DNA of 37,508 bases. Origin: Legionellaceae bacterium (GTDB lineage Bacteria > Pseudomonadota > Gammaproteobacteria > Legionellales > Legionellaceae). Within the stretch, counting starts at the first letter, position 1. Each line of letters opens with the position of its first letter. The translations under genes and the position numbers were made by a program. The stretch is taken from positions 1 to 37,508 of the forward strand of contig JAUYSE010000011.1 in NCBI GenBank assembly GCA_030696465.1, given 5' to 3'. The notes under the pieces were generated by a model. It worked only from the letters and a program-made list of their open reading frames with translations. It did not search any database and had not been told where the DNA came from. Shown piece after piece: positions 7,071 to 15,295 of the stretch.

Positions 7071-9890
7071 TTACTGACAGGCTTCACAATTAGGGTCTAA
7101 GATAGAGCAACTGGCAACATTCTCTACTTGTACTGCATTCAATGCATAATCGGTCACAGTCGACTTTTCTGCATTACTTGCACCCATACTACGTAAATAA
7201 TACGTGGTTTTTAACCCTCGTAACCACGCTTGTTTATATACATTATCCAATTTTTTCCCTGAAGGCTCTGCCATATAAATGTTCAGTGACTGCGATTGAT
7301 CGATCCATTTTTGACGTCGCGACCCAGCTTCAATCAGCCACATTGGATCTACTTCAAAAGCAGTAGCATAACGCTTCTGTAATTCTTCAGGAATCCGTTG
7401 AATCTTTGCAACACTACCATTGTAGTATTTAAGATCGTTAATCATTACTTCATCCCATAATTTCAGGGCTTTCAAATCGGCCACTAAATAAGGATTAATA
7501 ACGGTGAACTCTCCTGATAAGTTTGATTTTACATACAAATTTTGATAGGAAGGTTCTATCGATTGTGACACCCCACAGATATTTGAAATCGTAGCCGTCG
7601 GTGCAATCGCCATCACGTTCGAATTTCGCATACCCTGTGTGCGTACTTTTATACGGATGGATTCCCAGTCTAATTTTGCAGAGGTATCTTGTTCGAGATA
7701 TTTTCCTCGCGTTTGTTGTAACAAAGAAATTGAATCTATCGGTAGAATGCCCTTACTCCACAATGAGTTTTCATAGCTAGAATAAGCGCCTCGTTCCTTC
7801 GCTAACGCAGTAGAGGCCTCAATGGCGTAGTAACTGATAAGCTCCATACTCTCATCTGCAAACGCTACCGCAGCTTCTGATTGATAATCTAGTTTTAGAA
7901 TATGCAATGCATCTTGGAAGCCCATCAAACCTAGACCTACCGGACGATGTTTCAAGTTAGAGTTTCGTGCTTGCGGAACGGGATAATAGTTGATATCGAT
8001 CACATTATCCAACATACGAACCGCCGTATGTACGGTTTTTCTCAATTTCTCTACGTCTAACTTTCCATTGATAATATGCGCAGGTAAATTGACAGAACCT
8101 AAGTTACATACCGCAATCTCATCTACAGAAGTATTCAAGGTAATCTCTGTGCATAAGTTCGAGCTATGAATGACTCCGGCGTGTTGTTGTGGCGAACGAA
8201 CATTACACGCATCTTTAAAGGTCAGCCAAGGATGTCCTGTTTCAAACAACATAGATAACATACGACGCCATAAACGGACAGCTGACAAGGTTTTAACATT
8301 ACGGATTTCACCTTGCTTGGCTTTCTTTTCATATTGCACATAGGTTTTTTCAAAGGTGGCCCCAAATTGATCATGCAGCTCTGGCACATCATGAGGGCAA
8401 AATAAGGTCCATTCGCCATCTTCATATACGCGCTTCATGAATAGATCGGGAATCCAGAGTGCGGTATTCATATCGTGGGTACGACGACGCTCGTCTCCGG
8501 TATTTTTACGCAACTCTAAAAATTCCTCAACATCCTGGTGCCAACACTCCAGATAAGCACACACTGCTCCCTTACGTTTGCCACCCTGATTGACCGCAAC
8601 TGCAGTAGCATCTGCAACATTCATAAATGGCACGACCCCTAAAGATTTACCATTGGTTCCTTTAATATAGGCGCCCATAGCTCGCACCGGTGTCCAGTCG
8701 TTACCTAACCCGCCAGCAAACTTAGACAACAAAGCATTATCTTTAATCGCACTATAAATACCATCCAAACTATCTGGAATAGTCGTTAAATAACAACTGG
8801 ATAGCTGAGGACGGACGGTTGCTGCATTGAATAAAGTAGGGGTGGACGACATGTAATCGAAAACAGAGAGCAATTCATAAAACTCTATGGCTCTTGCTTC
8901 TTTGTCTTTTTCACGGATGGCTAAGCCCATCGCAACCCGCATAAAAAATGCCTGCGGCAATTCGTAACGAACCCCTTTATCATGAATAAAATAACGATCA
9001 TATAAAGTTTGTAGCCCGAGGTACGTAAAGAGCATATCGCGTTCTGGACGCAAGGCCTTACCTAAACGGTCTAAATCAAATTCGGTTAATTTTGGATCTA
9101 ATATGCCTTGCTGAATGCCATGTGCTACGTAAGATTTAAAGTATGTAGGATACAGTTGTGTCATTTGATCAAAGGTTGCCTCAGCACGTATCCCTAATTT
9201 GCTTAAGGCTTCACCTCGCATGGTATCTAATAACAAGCGTGCGCTAACATAGCTATAATTAGGCTCACGCTCAACCAAGGTGCGTGCCGACATAATTAAG
9301 GCTTTATGAACTTCATCTAATTTTGCCAAATGATATAAGTTACGCAGCGCATCTTTAATAATAGGCTCAGCTGACACTTCAGAAAGACCACGACAGGCTT
9401 CTTCTACGACCACTTCTATACGCTGTATATCGAGTGGTACGATTTCGCCGCTTGGTAGTGTAATCACTGGCGTTTTATCATCTTGCGCACGTTGCACAAT
9501 AGCTTCGTCACGTGCTTTGCGGCGCTCTTCTCTATACAGTACATACGCACGCGCTACTTTTTGCTGACCACTGCGCATTAAAATCAATTCTACTTGATCT
9601 TGAATGTCTTCAATATGTACCGTGCCACCACCAGGTTGGCGACGTAAAAACACTTGTGTTACTTGAGGGGTTAAAGCATCAATCCACTCATGTACACGGG
9701 AAGACGTTGCTGCATTGGCACCCTCCACCGCTAAGAAGGCTTTCGTCATTGCCACGCGAATTTTAGAATCATCGTATGGAACCACTTTTCCATTGCGCTT
9801 CATCGTTTTCAGCATGCCCGGTGCGACAGATGACAGCTCTGCAGGGCCTATTGCCTGAGGGGTTGTTACTCTATCCATTATTTCACTCAT
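7071..9890 (-). CDS. nrdA: ribonucleoside-diphosphate reductase, alpha subunit (class Ia)
   Basis: Catalytic and allosteric subunit, 939 residues, clearly longer than the ~760 of E. coli. An ATP-cone occupies roughly residues 28-125 (MKRNGKVVPYDDSKIRVAM ... VARAYVLYREERRKAR). A second cone-like region follows (ITLPSGEIVPLDIQRIEVVVEEACRGL). Such double-cone NrdA proteins of ~960 residues are known from Pseudomonas. The catalytic core shows LSSCYLTTI, NLCTEITLN (N-x-C-x-E radical/thiol motif), AVCNLGSVNLP and IAPTATISNICGVSQSIEP. The C-terminal redox cysteines lie in CSILDPNCEACQ. The start at 9890 has GGAG eight bases upstream. A three-unit 19-bp repeat lies in the upstream region. Confidence 0.96.
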   Translation of the reverse strand: MSEIMDRVTTPQAIGPAELSSVAPGMLKTMKRNGKVVPYDDSKIRVAMTKAFLAVEGANAATSSRVHEWIDALTPQVTQVFLRRQPGGGTVHIEDIQDQVELILMRSGQQKVARAYVLYREERRKARDEAIVQRAQDDKTPVITLPSGEIVPLDIQRIEVVVEEACRGLSEVSAEPIIKDALRNLYHLAKLDEVHKALIMSARTLVEREPNYSYVSARLLLDTMRGEALSKLGIRAEATFDQMTQLYPTYFKSYVAHGIQQGILDPKLTEFDLDRLGKALRPERDMLFTYLGLQTLYDRYFIHDKGVRYELPQAFFMRVAMGLAIREKDKEARAIEFYELLSVFDYMSSTPTLFNAATVRPQLSSCYLTTIPDSLDGIYSAIKDNALLSKFAGGLGNDWTPVRAMGAYIKGTNGKSLGVVPFMNVADATAVAVNQGGKRKGAVCAYLECWHQDVEEFLELRKNTGDERRRTHDMNTALWIPDLFMKRVYEDGEWTLFCPHDVPELHDQFGATFEKTYVQYEKKAKQGEIRNVKTLSAVRLWRRMLSMLFETGHPWLTFKDACNVRSPQQHAGVIHSSNLCTEITLNTSVDEIAVCNLGSVNLPAHIINGKLDVEKLRKTVHTAVRMLDNVIDINYYPVPQARNSNLKHRPVGLGLMGFQDALHILKLDYQSEAAVAFADESMELISYYAIEASTALAKERGAYSSYENSLWSKGILPIDSISLLQQTRGKYLEQDTSAKLDWESIRIKVRTQGMRNSNVMAIAPTATISNICGVSQSIEPSYQNLYVKSNLSGEFTVINPYLVADLKALKLWDEVMINDLKYYNGSVAKIQRIPEELQKRYATAFEVDPMWLIEAGSRRQKWIDQSQSLNIYMAEPSGKKLDNVYKQAWLRGLKTTYYLRSMGASNAEKSTVTDYALNAVQVENVASCSILDPNCEACQ

Positions 9891-9963
9891 TTAAGTTGCT
9901 CCGAAGGATGCTTAAGGTATCCCCTATGATGGAGGATTTAAGAAAATAATTCAATTCTCAATA

Positions 9964-10020
9964 TTTAGTACAATACACCAGCTTTAATACAATGCGACAC
10001 CTTAAAGACAATACGATACT
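9964..10020 (-). promoter_or_regulatory. three 19-bp direct repeats upstream of nrdA
   Basis: On the plus strand, units start at 9964, 9983 and 10002 with no spacer, each built on TTTARTACAATRC or a close variant (minus-strand core GTATTGTACTAAA). The array ends exactly at the lolB stop and lies 75-130 bases before the nrdA start, where a promoter would be expected. The 19-bp period is not the spacing I associate with paired NrdR boxes, and no NrdR palindrome is evident. Binding of an unidentified regulator, or a degenerate tandem duplication, are both possible. Confidence 0.5.
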
Positions 10021-10653
10021 CTAAGGAACAATCCATTTTTTAATAACCATTTTTGCCATCATATTCGAACCATGCAAGGTTAATCGCATCGGTAAAACAT
10101 GCCCATTCCATTGTCCATATTGTTGATATTCAATAGTATACGCACCCTGAACTAATTTAGTCAGATGATGAGCACTATCCCACTGCTGCTCTTTAATGGG
10201 TCCTGGTGCGGGGATCCCTCTTATCCAATAATATAAATCATCCACTGGTAAGCCGACCCCAGTTTTTTTACGCAATAAGGTATTCGCATTATCACTTTTT
10301 AATACCGTATTCCCTTCTCGGTACACCACCCCCTGTGGTCGACCTTCTATGACAATTGCTCCCTGCCCTAGAGGTCCCATCAAACGAATATTATACACTT
10401 TTGTGCTTTGTTGACGCCAAAACACCTGTGCCGTCCATGATTGTTGCACACGTCGTGCAAACATCGCCCCATTCAGCTCAAATGCCGTAAACATTTTTTT
10501 GTCAACGGCGGGATCCTTTATATTTTCGCTTGTCTTCTCCGGCGCAGAAGGACTTAAAGTCCCTTCGCCAATATGCTCAGCAGGTGGTAAAGTCGAGCAT
10601 GCATTTAACATTAATAAAGCCGCGGTAGTCGCTATTGCAGAGTAACGCATCAT
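10021..10653 (-). CDS. lolB: outer-membrane lipoprotein LolB
   Basis: Receives lipoproteins from periplasmic LolA and inserts them into the outer membrane. The 210-residue product has a short signal peptide ending in a lipobox (LMLNAC, Cys19). The mature part is of LolB type: FELNGAMFARRVQQSWTAQVFWRQ, YNIRLMGPLGQGAIVIEGRPQGVVYREG, then LPVDDLYYWIRGIPAPG and a C-terminal LPMRLTLHG strand. Length matches the E. coli protein (207). Two adjacent ATGs at 10653/10650 are the plausible starts; a TTG 33 bases upstream would also keep frame but is less likely. It is divergent from coaD. The ispE gene that often accompanies lolB is not adjacent. Confidence 0.88.
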   Translation of the reverse strand: MMRYSAIATTAALLMLNACSTLPPAEHIGEGTLSPSAPEKTSENIKDPAVDKKMFTAFELNGAMFARRVQQSWTAQVFWRQQSTKVYNIRLMGPLGQGAIVIEGRPQGVVYREGNTVLKSDNANTLLRKKTGVGLPVDDLYYWIRGIPAPGPIKEQQWDSAHHLTKLVQGAYTIEYQQYGQWNGHVLPMRLTLHGSNMMAKMVIKKWIVP

Positions 10654-10728
10654 CAATATTCCATTATTCGTAGCATTGCTTTTCAAGATACGATAGACTG
10701 CAAAAATTTACAACGCATTTTGCCGAAT

Positions 10729-11202
10729 ATGTCAACTACCGCCGTTTACCCAGGAACCTTCGACCCTATCACTAATGGGCATCTTGATATCATCTGTCGT
10801 GCAGCACGTCTATTCCCAAAACTCATTATTGCGGTAGCCGCGAGCACCCCTAAAAAAACGCTTTTTTCTCTCGAAACACGTTTGCAATGTGTGCGTGACG
10901 CCGTACCTAAAACACTATCCCACGTATCTATCATGGATTTTAACACCCTACTTGTCGATTTTGCAAAAACTCAACAGGCACATGTTCTCATTCGAGGAAT
11001 ACGCAACACCAAAGATTTTGAATATGAGTTTGAAATGGCAGGGTTTAATAGAAAGTTATGTGACACCATAGAAACCCTGTTTCTTATGCCCAGCGAGGCT
11101 CATTTATTTTTATCTTCCAGCTTTATTCGAGAAATTATTGCATTAAACGGGGATATTTCGCCGTTCGTGCCAAAAGCAATATTGAAACATATTCATCCTT
11201 AA
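10729..11202 (+). CDS. coaD: phosphopantetheine adenylyltransferase
   Basis: Fourth step of CoA synthesis: 4'-phosphopantetheine plus ATP gives dephospho-CoA. The 157-residue product starts MSTTAVYPGTFDPITNGHLDII, containing the T/HxGH nucleotidyltransferase motif (His18). It continues with FSLETRLQCV, VLIRGIRNTKDFEYEFEMAGFNRKL (substrate-binding RGxR and E/N residues) and SSSFIREI, the second ATP-binding motif. Length matches the hexameric family. The ATG at 10729 is chosen over an upstream TTG at 10720 because the first beta-strand then begins at the usual place. A convergent hairpin follows at 11215. Confidence 0.95.
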   Translation: MSTTAVYPGTFDPITNGHLDIICRAARLFPKLIIAVAASTPKKTLFSLETRLQCVRDAVPKTLSHVSIMDFNTLLVDFAKTQQAHVLIRGIRNTKDFEYEFEMAGFNRKLCDTIETLFLMPSEAHLFLSSSFIREIIALNGDISPFVPKAILKHIHP

Positions 11203-11214
11203 TTCTAGACTCAA

Positions 11215-11234
11215 GGTTGGGTCAAGGCCCAACC
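11215..11234. terminator. hairpin between convergent coaD and plsC
   Basis: GGTTGGG (11215-11221) pairs with CCCAACC (11228-11234) across a six-base loop, in the 38-base gap between the two stop codons. There is no strong T-run on either side, so termination efficiency is uncertain. Confidence 0.5.
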
Positions 11235-11240
11235 ATATCA

Positions 11241-11975
11241 TTACTTTTCACCCGTTAATACCAGCATCTCCTCGCGCACTTTTTCAAGCAGTTGCGCTCG
11301 CATTTGTAAGGTGTATTCTGATGCATCAATCGGCGCACCAACATGCACCTCTACGGGTTTATTCTCTTGCACAAGGAATGTATGTGTTGGAAGAATATCC
11401 GAAGCCCCGCGAATACCAATAGGGATAATTACTGCCTGGGTTTGAATAGCGAGGACAAATCCTCCTTTCTTAAAAGATCCCAGTCGGCCATCTTTAGCGC
11501 GCGTCCCTTCAGGCGCCATCCAAATCACGCTTCCTTGCTCCATAAGTTTACGTACTTCCGCTAAATCGCGAATCGCTTGCTCTCTATTTTTTCGGTCTAT
11601 CATAGGAAAACCCGCGGCACGTATCGCTCCCCCCAAAAAAGGAACCCTCGATAACTCGCGTTTGGCTAACATACGCAAGGAGCTTTTTGGAAACACCAAA
11701 AAACTAATGGGGATGTCATACATACTGGAATGATTACACATAATAATGGTTGGCCGCCCCAATTTTGGACAAATATTTTTGGGATTCACCACCGTGCATT
11801 TTGTCCCTAACCAACGCAATAAGGTCTGTCCCCAGTTTTGTAAAAAATCATCTACCCATACGCCTGGCTCTCGTTTTCGCCACCCTTGAAGCATCAAATA
11901 AGCACAAATATAACCTGTATATAAAAACGATATACAAGTTATCCACCCTCGACGAATCGTTCTCATTGGATTCAT
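11241..11975 (-). CDS. plsC: 1-acyl-sn-glycerol-3-phosphate acyltransferase
   Basis: Makes phosphatidic acid from lysophosphatidate and acyl donor at the inner membrane. The 244-residue protein has an N-terminal membrane segment (WITCISFLYTGYICAYLMLQGW). The catalytic NHxxxxD motif is present as NHSSMYD (residues 81-87), then FPMIDRKN and the acceptor-binding PEGTRAKDG (155-163), and IPIGIRG. Start at 11975 has AGGAG seven bases upstream. It is a single transcription unit flanked by plus-strand genes. Related lyso-ornithine or lysophospholipid acyltransferases share these motifs, so exact substrate preference is inferred. Confidence 0.88.
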   Translation of the reverse strand: MNPMRTIRRGWITCISFLYTGYICAYLMLQGWRKREPGVWVDDFLQNWGQTLLRWLGTKCTVVNPKNICPKLGRPTIIMCNHSSMYDIPISFLVFPKSSLRMLAKRELSRVPFLGGAIRAAGFPMIDRKNREQAIRDLAEVRKLMEQGSVIWMAPEGTRAKDGRLGSFKKGGFVLAIQTQAVIIPIGIRGASDILPTHTFLVQENKPVEVHVGAPIDASEYTLQMRAQLLEKVREEMLVLTGEK

Positions 11976-12089
11976 GTCGCTACTCCTGGTAAAATAGGTC
12001 CTATTTTATTTTAACACTATACTCCGCACCTGAAAAGCAGTTATACTGTCAGTCTTTATTTTTATCACGATTTTTACGGGAGCTTCCTT

Positions 12090-13277
12090 ATGTTTTCCGG
12101 ATTATTACACCTTTCTCTTGGGGGATACATCCTTACAACGTTGTGCTTAACCCAAATCACTATTGCAGCAAACACCTTATATCTGCATCGCTGCCAAGCA
12201 CATCGCGCCATCACTTTGCACCCGGTTATTAGCCATTTTTTTCGTTTCTGGCTTTGGCTCACAACTGGTACAACTACCGCAGAATGGGTAGCGGTACATC
12301 GAAAGCACCATGCCTTCACCGACAAAGAAGGCGATCCCCATAGCCCTCAAATAGAGGGGATTAACTCTGTTTTATGGGGCGGCTGGCTTTTATATCGAAA
12401 GGCCGCGCAAGATCCCGCGAACATCCAAAAATATGCGCATGATGCTCCCAACGACTGGATAGAAAACCATCTATATGGCCCTCATTTAAGTAAAGCCATC
12501 TGGATCCTTCTCGTTCTCAATTTCATTGTTTTCGGTATCCCTGGTATATTCATTTGGATGGTACAAATGCTCTGGATCCCTTTCCATGCAGCGGGGGTTA
12601 TTAATGGCCTCGCCCACTATTTTGGGTATCGAAACTTCCCTTGCCCAGATGCTTCGCGCAATCTTTTTCCTTTGGCACTCTGGATCGGCGGTGAAGAGCT
12701 ACACAATAATCACCATGCTTATGCATCCTCTGCCAAATTCTCCATCCGCTGGTGGGAGATAGACATTGGCTGGTGCTACATACGCTGCTTGCAGTTTTTC
12801 AAACTCGCGCAGGTCAAAAAATTGCCACCTAAAATTGAAATTCAATCCCATAAAAAACAAGTAGATTTAGAGACGGTAAAAGTTATTGTCCATAATCGTC
12901 TTAAAATTATGGGTGATTATTACACGCAAGTGCTACGCCCCATGATTCAAGAAGAAACTAAACGCTCTTCTTTAGAAACACGGAAAAACTTACAATGGGT
13001 AAGCCGTCTATTGCGCATGGGAGAAACTATTTTACCCTCAGCGACGCAAGAACAAATTCAACAATTATTAAAACGACATCAAATGCTGAATATTGCTTAT
13101 GATCATCGTTGCCGTTTACAACAGCTTTGGTCTAAAACCGTGACGTCTCAAAAAGAGCTTATCGAAAAACTACAAGAATGGTGTAAACATGCGGAGGTTT
13201 CAGGTATAGAATCGCTGCAACAATTTGCAAAACGTCTGACTTCTTATACGATGTCGAAGGAACCGTTGTTGTCGTAA
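12090..13277 (+). CDS. membrane fatty-acid (acyl-CoA type) delta-9 desaturase
   Basis: Oxygen- and electron-donor-dependent insertion of a cis double bond into acyl chains. The 395-residue protein has the three histidine boxes of the stearoyl-CoA-desaturase type: HRCQAH (33-38), HRKHH (70-74) and EELHNNHH (202-209). Between them are hydrophobic hairpins (e.g. WILLVLNFIVFGIPGIFIWMVQMLW). Beyond residue ~265 a ~130-residue helical, basic tail follows (VIVHNRLKIMGDYYTQVLRP ... LQQFAKRLTSYTM). Long-tailed desaturases of ~394 residues (Pseudomonas DesA/DesB type) have the same layout, but the sequence cannot separate phospholipid from acyl-CoA specificity. GGGAGC precedes the start. Two TATACT hexamers (12018 and 12042) lie in the upstream gap without clear -35 elements. 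Confidence 0.9.
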   Translation: MFSGLLHLSLGGYILTTLCLTQITIAANTLYLHRCQAHRAITLHPVISHFFRFWLWLTTGTTTAEWVAVHRKHHAFTDKEGDPHSPQIEGINSVLWGGWLLYRKAAQDPANIQKYAHDAPNDWIENHLYGPHLSKAIWILLVLNFIVFGIPGIFIWMVQMLWIPFHAAGVINGLAHYFGYRNFPCPDASRNLFPLALWIGGEELHNNHHAYASSAKFSIRWWEIDIGWCYIRCLQFFKLAQVKKLPPKIEIQSHKKQVDLETVKVIVHNRLKIMGDYYTQVLRPMIQEETKRSSLETRKNLQWVSRLLRMGETILPSATQEQIQQLLKRHQMLNIAYDHRCRLQQLWSKTVTSQKELIEKLQEWCKHAEVSGIESLQQFAKRLTSYTMSKEPLLS

Positions 13278-13278
13278 C

Positions 13279-13317
13279 AAAAAAACGCCGACGAACCGCG
13301 CTTTATGCGCGGTTCGT
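13279..13317 (-). terminator. intrinsic terminator of the gcv operon
   Basis: ACGAACCGCGC (13291-13301) and GCGCGGTTCGT (13307-13317) form a perfect 11-bp stem with a five-base loop. On the minus strand it is followed by a five-base spacer and seven consecutive T residues (A-run at 13279-13285). It therefore terminates transcription coming leftward from gcvPB through the MITE-like element. It may also shield the convergent desaturase gene, which ends two bases away. Confidence 0.75.
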
Positions 13318-13325
13318 ATCTGAGT

Positions 13326-13527
13326 GCTCCGCTTACCCACTGTCATGGCTTTACACACAAGTAAAACCACTATGTCTTAGAATCCAGGGCTGCTCCATCA
13401 TCTGTCAAAGGAGCGTCTCCTTACATAAAAGGAATTCCCGCTTTATCTAGATTGGAAAGGCGGGAATTCCTTGACATAGTAGCTTTACTTGTGTGTAAAG
13501 CCATGACCTCACGGTCGCGGCTCGGAT
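13326..13527. repeat. REP-like repeat copy 3, apparently split by a MITE-like element
   Basis: 13326-13340 (GCTCCGCTTACCCAC) matches 2230-2244 at 13 of 15 positions. 13508-13527, ending CGCGGCTCGGAT, matches the other half of that repeat and 5900-5919 on the opposite strand. The two halves are contiguous at 2230-2257 but here are separated by the 165-base element at 13342-13506. CCCAC/CTCAC on the two sides could be an imperfect target duplication. Confidence 0.5.
13342..13506. mobile_element. MITE-like element with 24-bp perfect terminal inverted repeats
   Basis: The ends are perfect 24-base inverted repeats starting GTCATGGCTTTACACAC. Pairing continues with a few mismatches to about 35 bases (CACTATGTC against GACATAGT). 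Inside lie a second stem (GGAATTCCCGC with a GCGGGAATTCC partner, one bulge) and a small GCTCC/GGAGC stem. There is no reading frame of any length. This is the architecture of a non-autonomous element or a very stable palindromic RNA/DNA element. It sits between convergent genes and would be transcribed as the gcv operon tail. Confidence 0.7.
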
Positions 13528-13538
13528 ACCATAGGTCG

Positions 13539-14993
13539 CTACGAAGCAGCGTAATAGTAATTAATATCCAAATTACGTGCGGCCTTCAAATCATCTAATC
13601 TGCGGACCGGCAAATGATACGGAGCTTGGTGCAACATGTCTGGATCCGCCTCTGCTTCTTGTCGAATCGTCTGCATCGCCGCAACAAAAGCATCTAAGTC
13701 TTGCTTGCACTCTGTCTCAGTGGGCTCAATCAATAGGCATTCTGGAATCAACAAAGGAAAATACGTTGTTGGCGCATGAAATCCATAATCCAGTAAACGC
13801 TTCGCAATATCCATCGCACTCACGCCCCAGGCTTTCTTCTCTGGCTGTATAGTAATGATAAATTCATGACTCGCACGACGCTCAGGGTAGGCGGCAGTAT
13901 ATCCGGCTTTTTGTAAAGCATGTAACAAATAGTTTGCATTCAAGGTGGCAAGTTCTGATAACCTCGATAAACCTTGCTTGCCTAGCATTCGGATATAAAA
14001 ATAAGCACGCAGTAGAATTCCTGCATTACCCATAAAACAAGACAGTCGACCAATACTTTGTGGACAGTCTTCTTCGGTTGCAAATACGAATTGATCTTGT
14101 TTTTGTATGACATAGGGTATTGGTAAATAGGGTAATAACCGTGCGCCTACGGCTACTGGTCCCGAGCCTGGGCCACCGCCACCATGCGGTGTTGCAAATG
14201 TTTTATGTAAATTCAGATGCATCACATCAAAACCCATCTCACCAGGACGTACTTTACTGGCAATCGCGTTAAAGTTTGCACCATCGTAATACAATAAACC
14301 ACCTGCTTCGTGAATCATCTTCGCGACCACTTGAATTTGCTTCATAAACAAGCCCAGGGTAGAGGGATTGGTTAACATAATCCCTGCAGTACGCGGTCCT
14401 ATTTTTGCACGTAAATCGTCTAAATCGATGTCTCCATCTGCGGCTGTTTTTAACTCTACAATGCGAAAACCACACATCACGGCAGAGGCAGGATTAGTGC
14501 CATGTGCAGCATCTGGAATGAGCATTTCATCGCGGTGCGCCTCTCCTCTGGCATGGTGATATGCCTTTATCATGGCAACCCCTGCAAATTCGCCTTGAGA
14601 ACCCGCCATTGGGGTCAAAGAAACGCCAACCATTCCGGTTAATTCTTTTAAATATTCTTGTAAGGCATATAAAGACTTCAGCACTCCTTGACTACAAGAC
14701 TCTGGCATCAGCGGATGTCTTTCTAGAAAAGTCGCATGAGATGCTGCTTTATGCACGCCTCTAGGGTTATACTTCATCGTACAAGACCCTAATGGATACA
14801 TCTGCGTATCAATAGAAAAATTCTTTTGCGAAAGCTGTGTATAATGACGAACCACTTGCAGCTCTGAACAAGCAGGTAAGCGTGGCAAGTTTTTTCGACA
14901 ATATTGTGCTGGAATCTTAGACTTTAAATTACCAACATCCGGAATTTGAGCACTGGCAACCCTATGTAAAATACTTTTTTCAAAAATTAACAT
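13539..14993 (-). CDS. gcvPB: glycine dehydrogenase (decarboxylating), subunit 2
   Basis: C-terminal half of the split P-protein. It decarboxylates glycine and passes the aminomethyl group to lipoylated GcvH. The 484 residues include MYPLGSCTMKYNPR, LTPMAGSQGEFAGVAMIKAYH, PDAAHGTNPASAVMCGF and YYDGANFNAIASKVRPGEMGFDVMHLNLHKTFATPHGGGGPGSGPV. Lys264 in NLHKTF is the pyridoxal-phosphate lysine. The family length is ~480-490. The start overlaps the stop of the upstream YciI-like gene by seven bases, so its translation is coupled to that small gene rather than directly to gcvPA. A MITE-like element and a T-tailed hairpin follow. Confidence 0.96.
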   Translation of the reverse strand: MLIFEKSILHRVASAQIPDVGNLKSKIPAQYCRKNLPRLPACSELQVVRHYTQLSQKNFSIDTQMYPLGSCTMKYNPRGVHKAASHATFLERHPLMPESCSQGVLKSLYALQEYLKELTGMVGVSLTPMAGSQGEFAGVAMIKAYHHARGEAHRDEMLIPDAAHGTNPASAVMCGFRIVELKTAADGDIDLDDLRAKIGPRTAGIMLTNPSTLGLFMKQIQVVAKMIHEAGGLLYYDGANFNAIASKVRPGEMGFDVMHLNLHKTFATPHGGGGPGSGPVAVGARLLPYLPIPYVIQKQDQFVFATEEDCPQSIGRLSCFMGNAGILLRAYFYIRMLGKQGLSRLSELATLNANYLLHALQKAGYTAAYPERRASHEFIITIQPEKKAWGVSAMDIAKRLLDYGFHAPTTYFPLLIPECLLIEPTETECKQDLDAFVAAMQTIRQEAEADPDMLHQAPYHLPVRRLDDLKAARNLDINYYYAAS

Positions 14994-15295
14994 AAATTAC
15001 CCTCCGTTTCTTGGATTAAAGCATGCAATGCTTCGCAATGCTTTATTGGTGTAAATTCTTGTACGGTATAGCTTGCAACTTCCGCTTTGTAAAAAGGATC
15101 CTCTTGAATAAAGGTATCCACCCAAGCTCTACTTTTAGTAGCCGCAATGATGATCCCCCCCAATCTGGGATTCAAGGGCCCTGATGCGACTAAAACACCT
15201 TGCTTATAGTGGTAATCTAAATACTCTCTGTGTGCTTGTAAAAATTTATCTATTTCCGCCACAGGCACCAAATAACTTACTTGGATAATGAACAT
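14987..15295 (-). CDS. YciI-like small protein inside the gcv operon
   Basis: A 102-residue protein (MFIIQVSYLVPVAEIDKFLQAHREYLDYHYKQGVLVASGPL...). The pattern is one beta-strand, a helix with HREYLDYHYKQG, then LVASGPLNPRLGGIIIA, a helix, FIQEDPFYKAEVASYTVQEFTPIK, and a C-terminal helix. This is the YciI/DGPF-like ferredoxin-fold family, with the conserved His near residue 22 and the DPF motif near 76-78. Family members are small dimeric proteins, some with proposed hydrolase or binding roles; no substrate can be assigned here. It overlaps gcvPA by 19 bases and gcvPB by 7, so it is locked into the glycine cleavage operon. Of the candidate starts, 15295 is preferred because it gives the canonical first strand. 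Confidence 0.8.
   Translation of the reverse strand: MFIIQVSYLVPVAEIDKFLQAHREYLDYHYKQGVLVASGPLNPRLGGIIIAATKSRAWVDTFIQEDPFYKAEVASYTVQEFTPIKHCEALHALIQETEGNLC

Noticed and set aside
9891..9963. NrdR boxes before nrdA
   Set aside because: No palindrome like the known NrdR consensus could be found; only the 19-bp direct repeats farther upstream stand out.
12074..12325. Minus-strand 83-codon frame opposite the desaturase
   Set aside because: It is a shadow of the histidine-box region, with no ribosome-binding site or recognisable domain.
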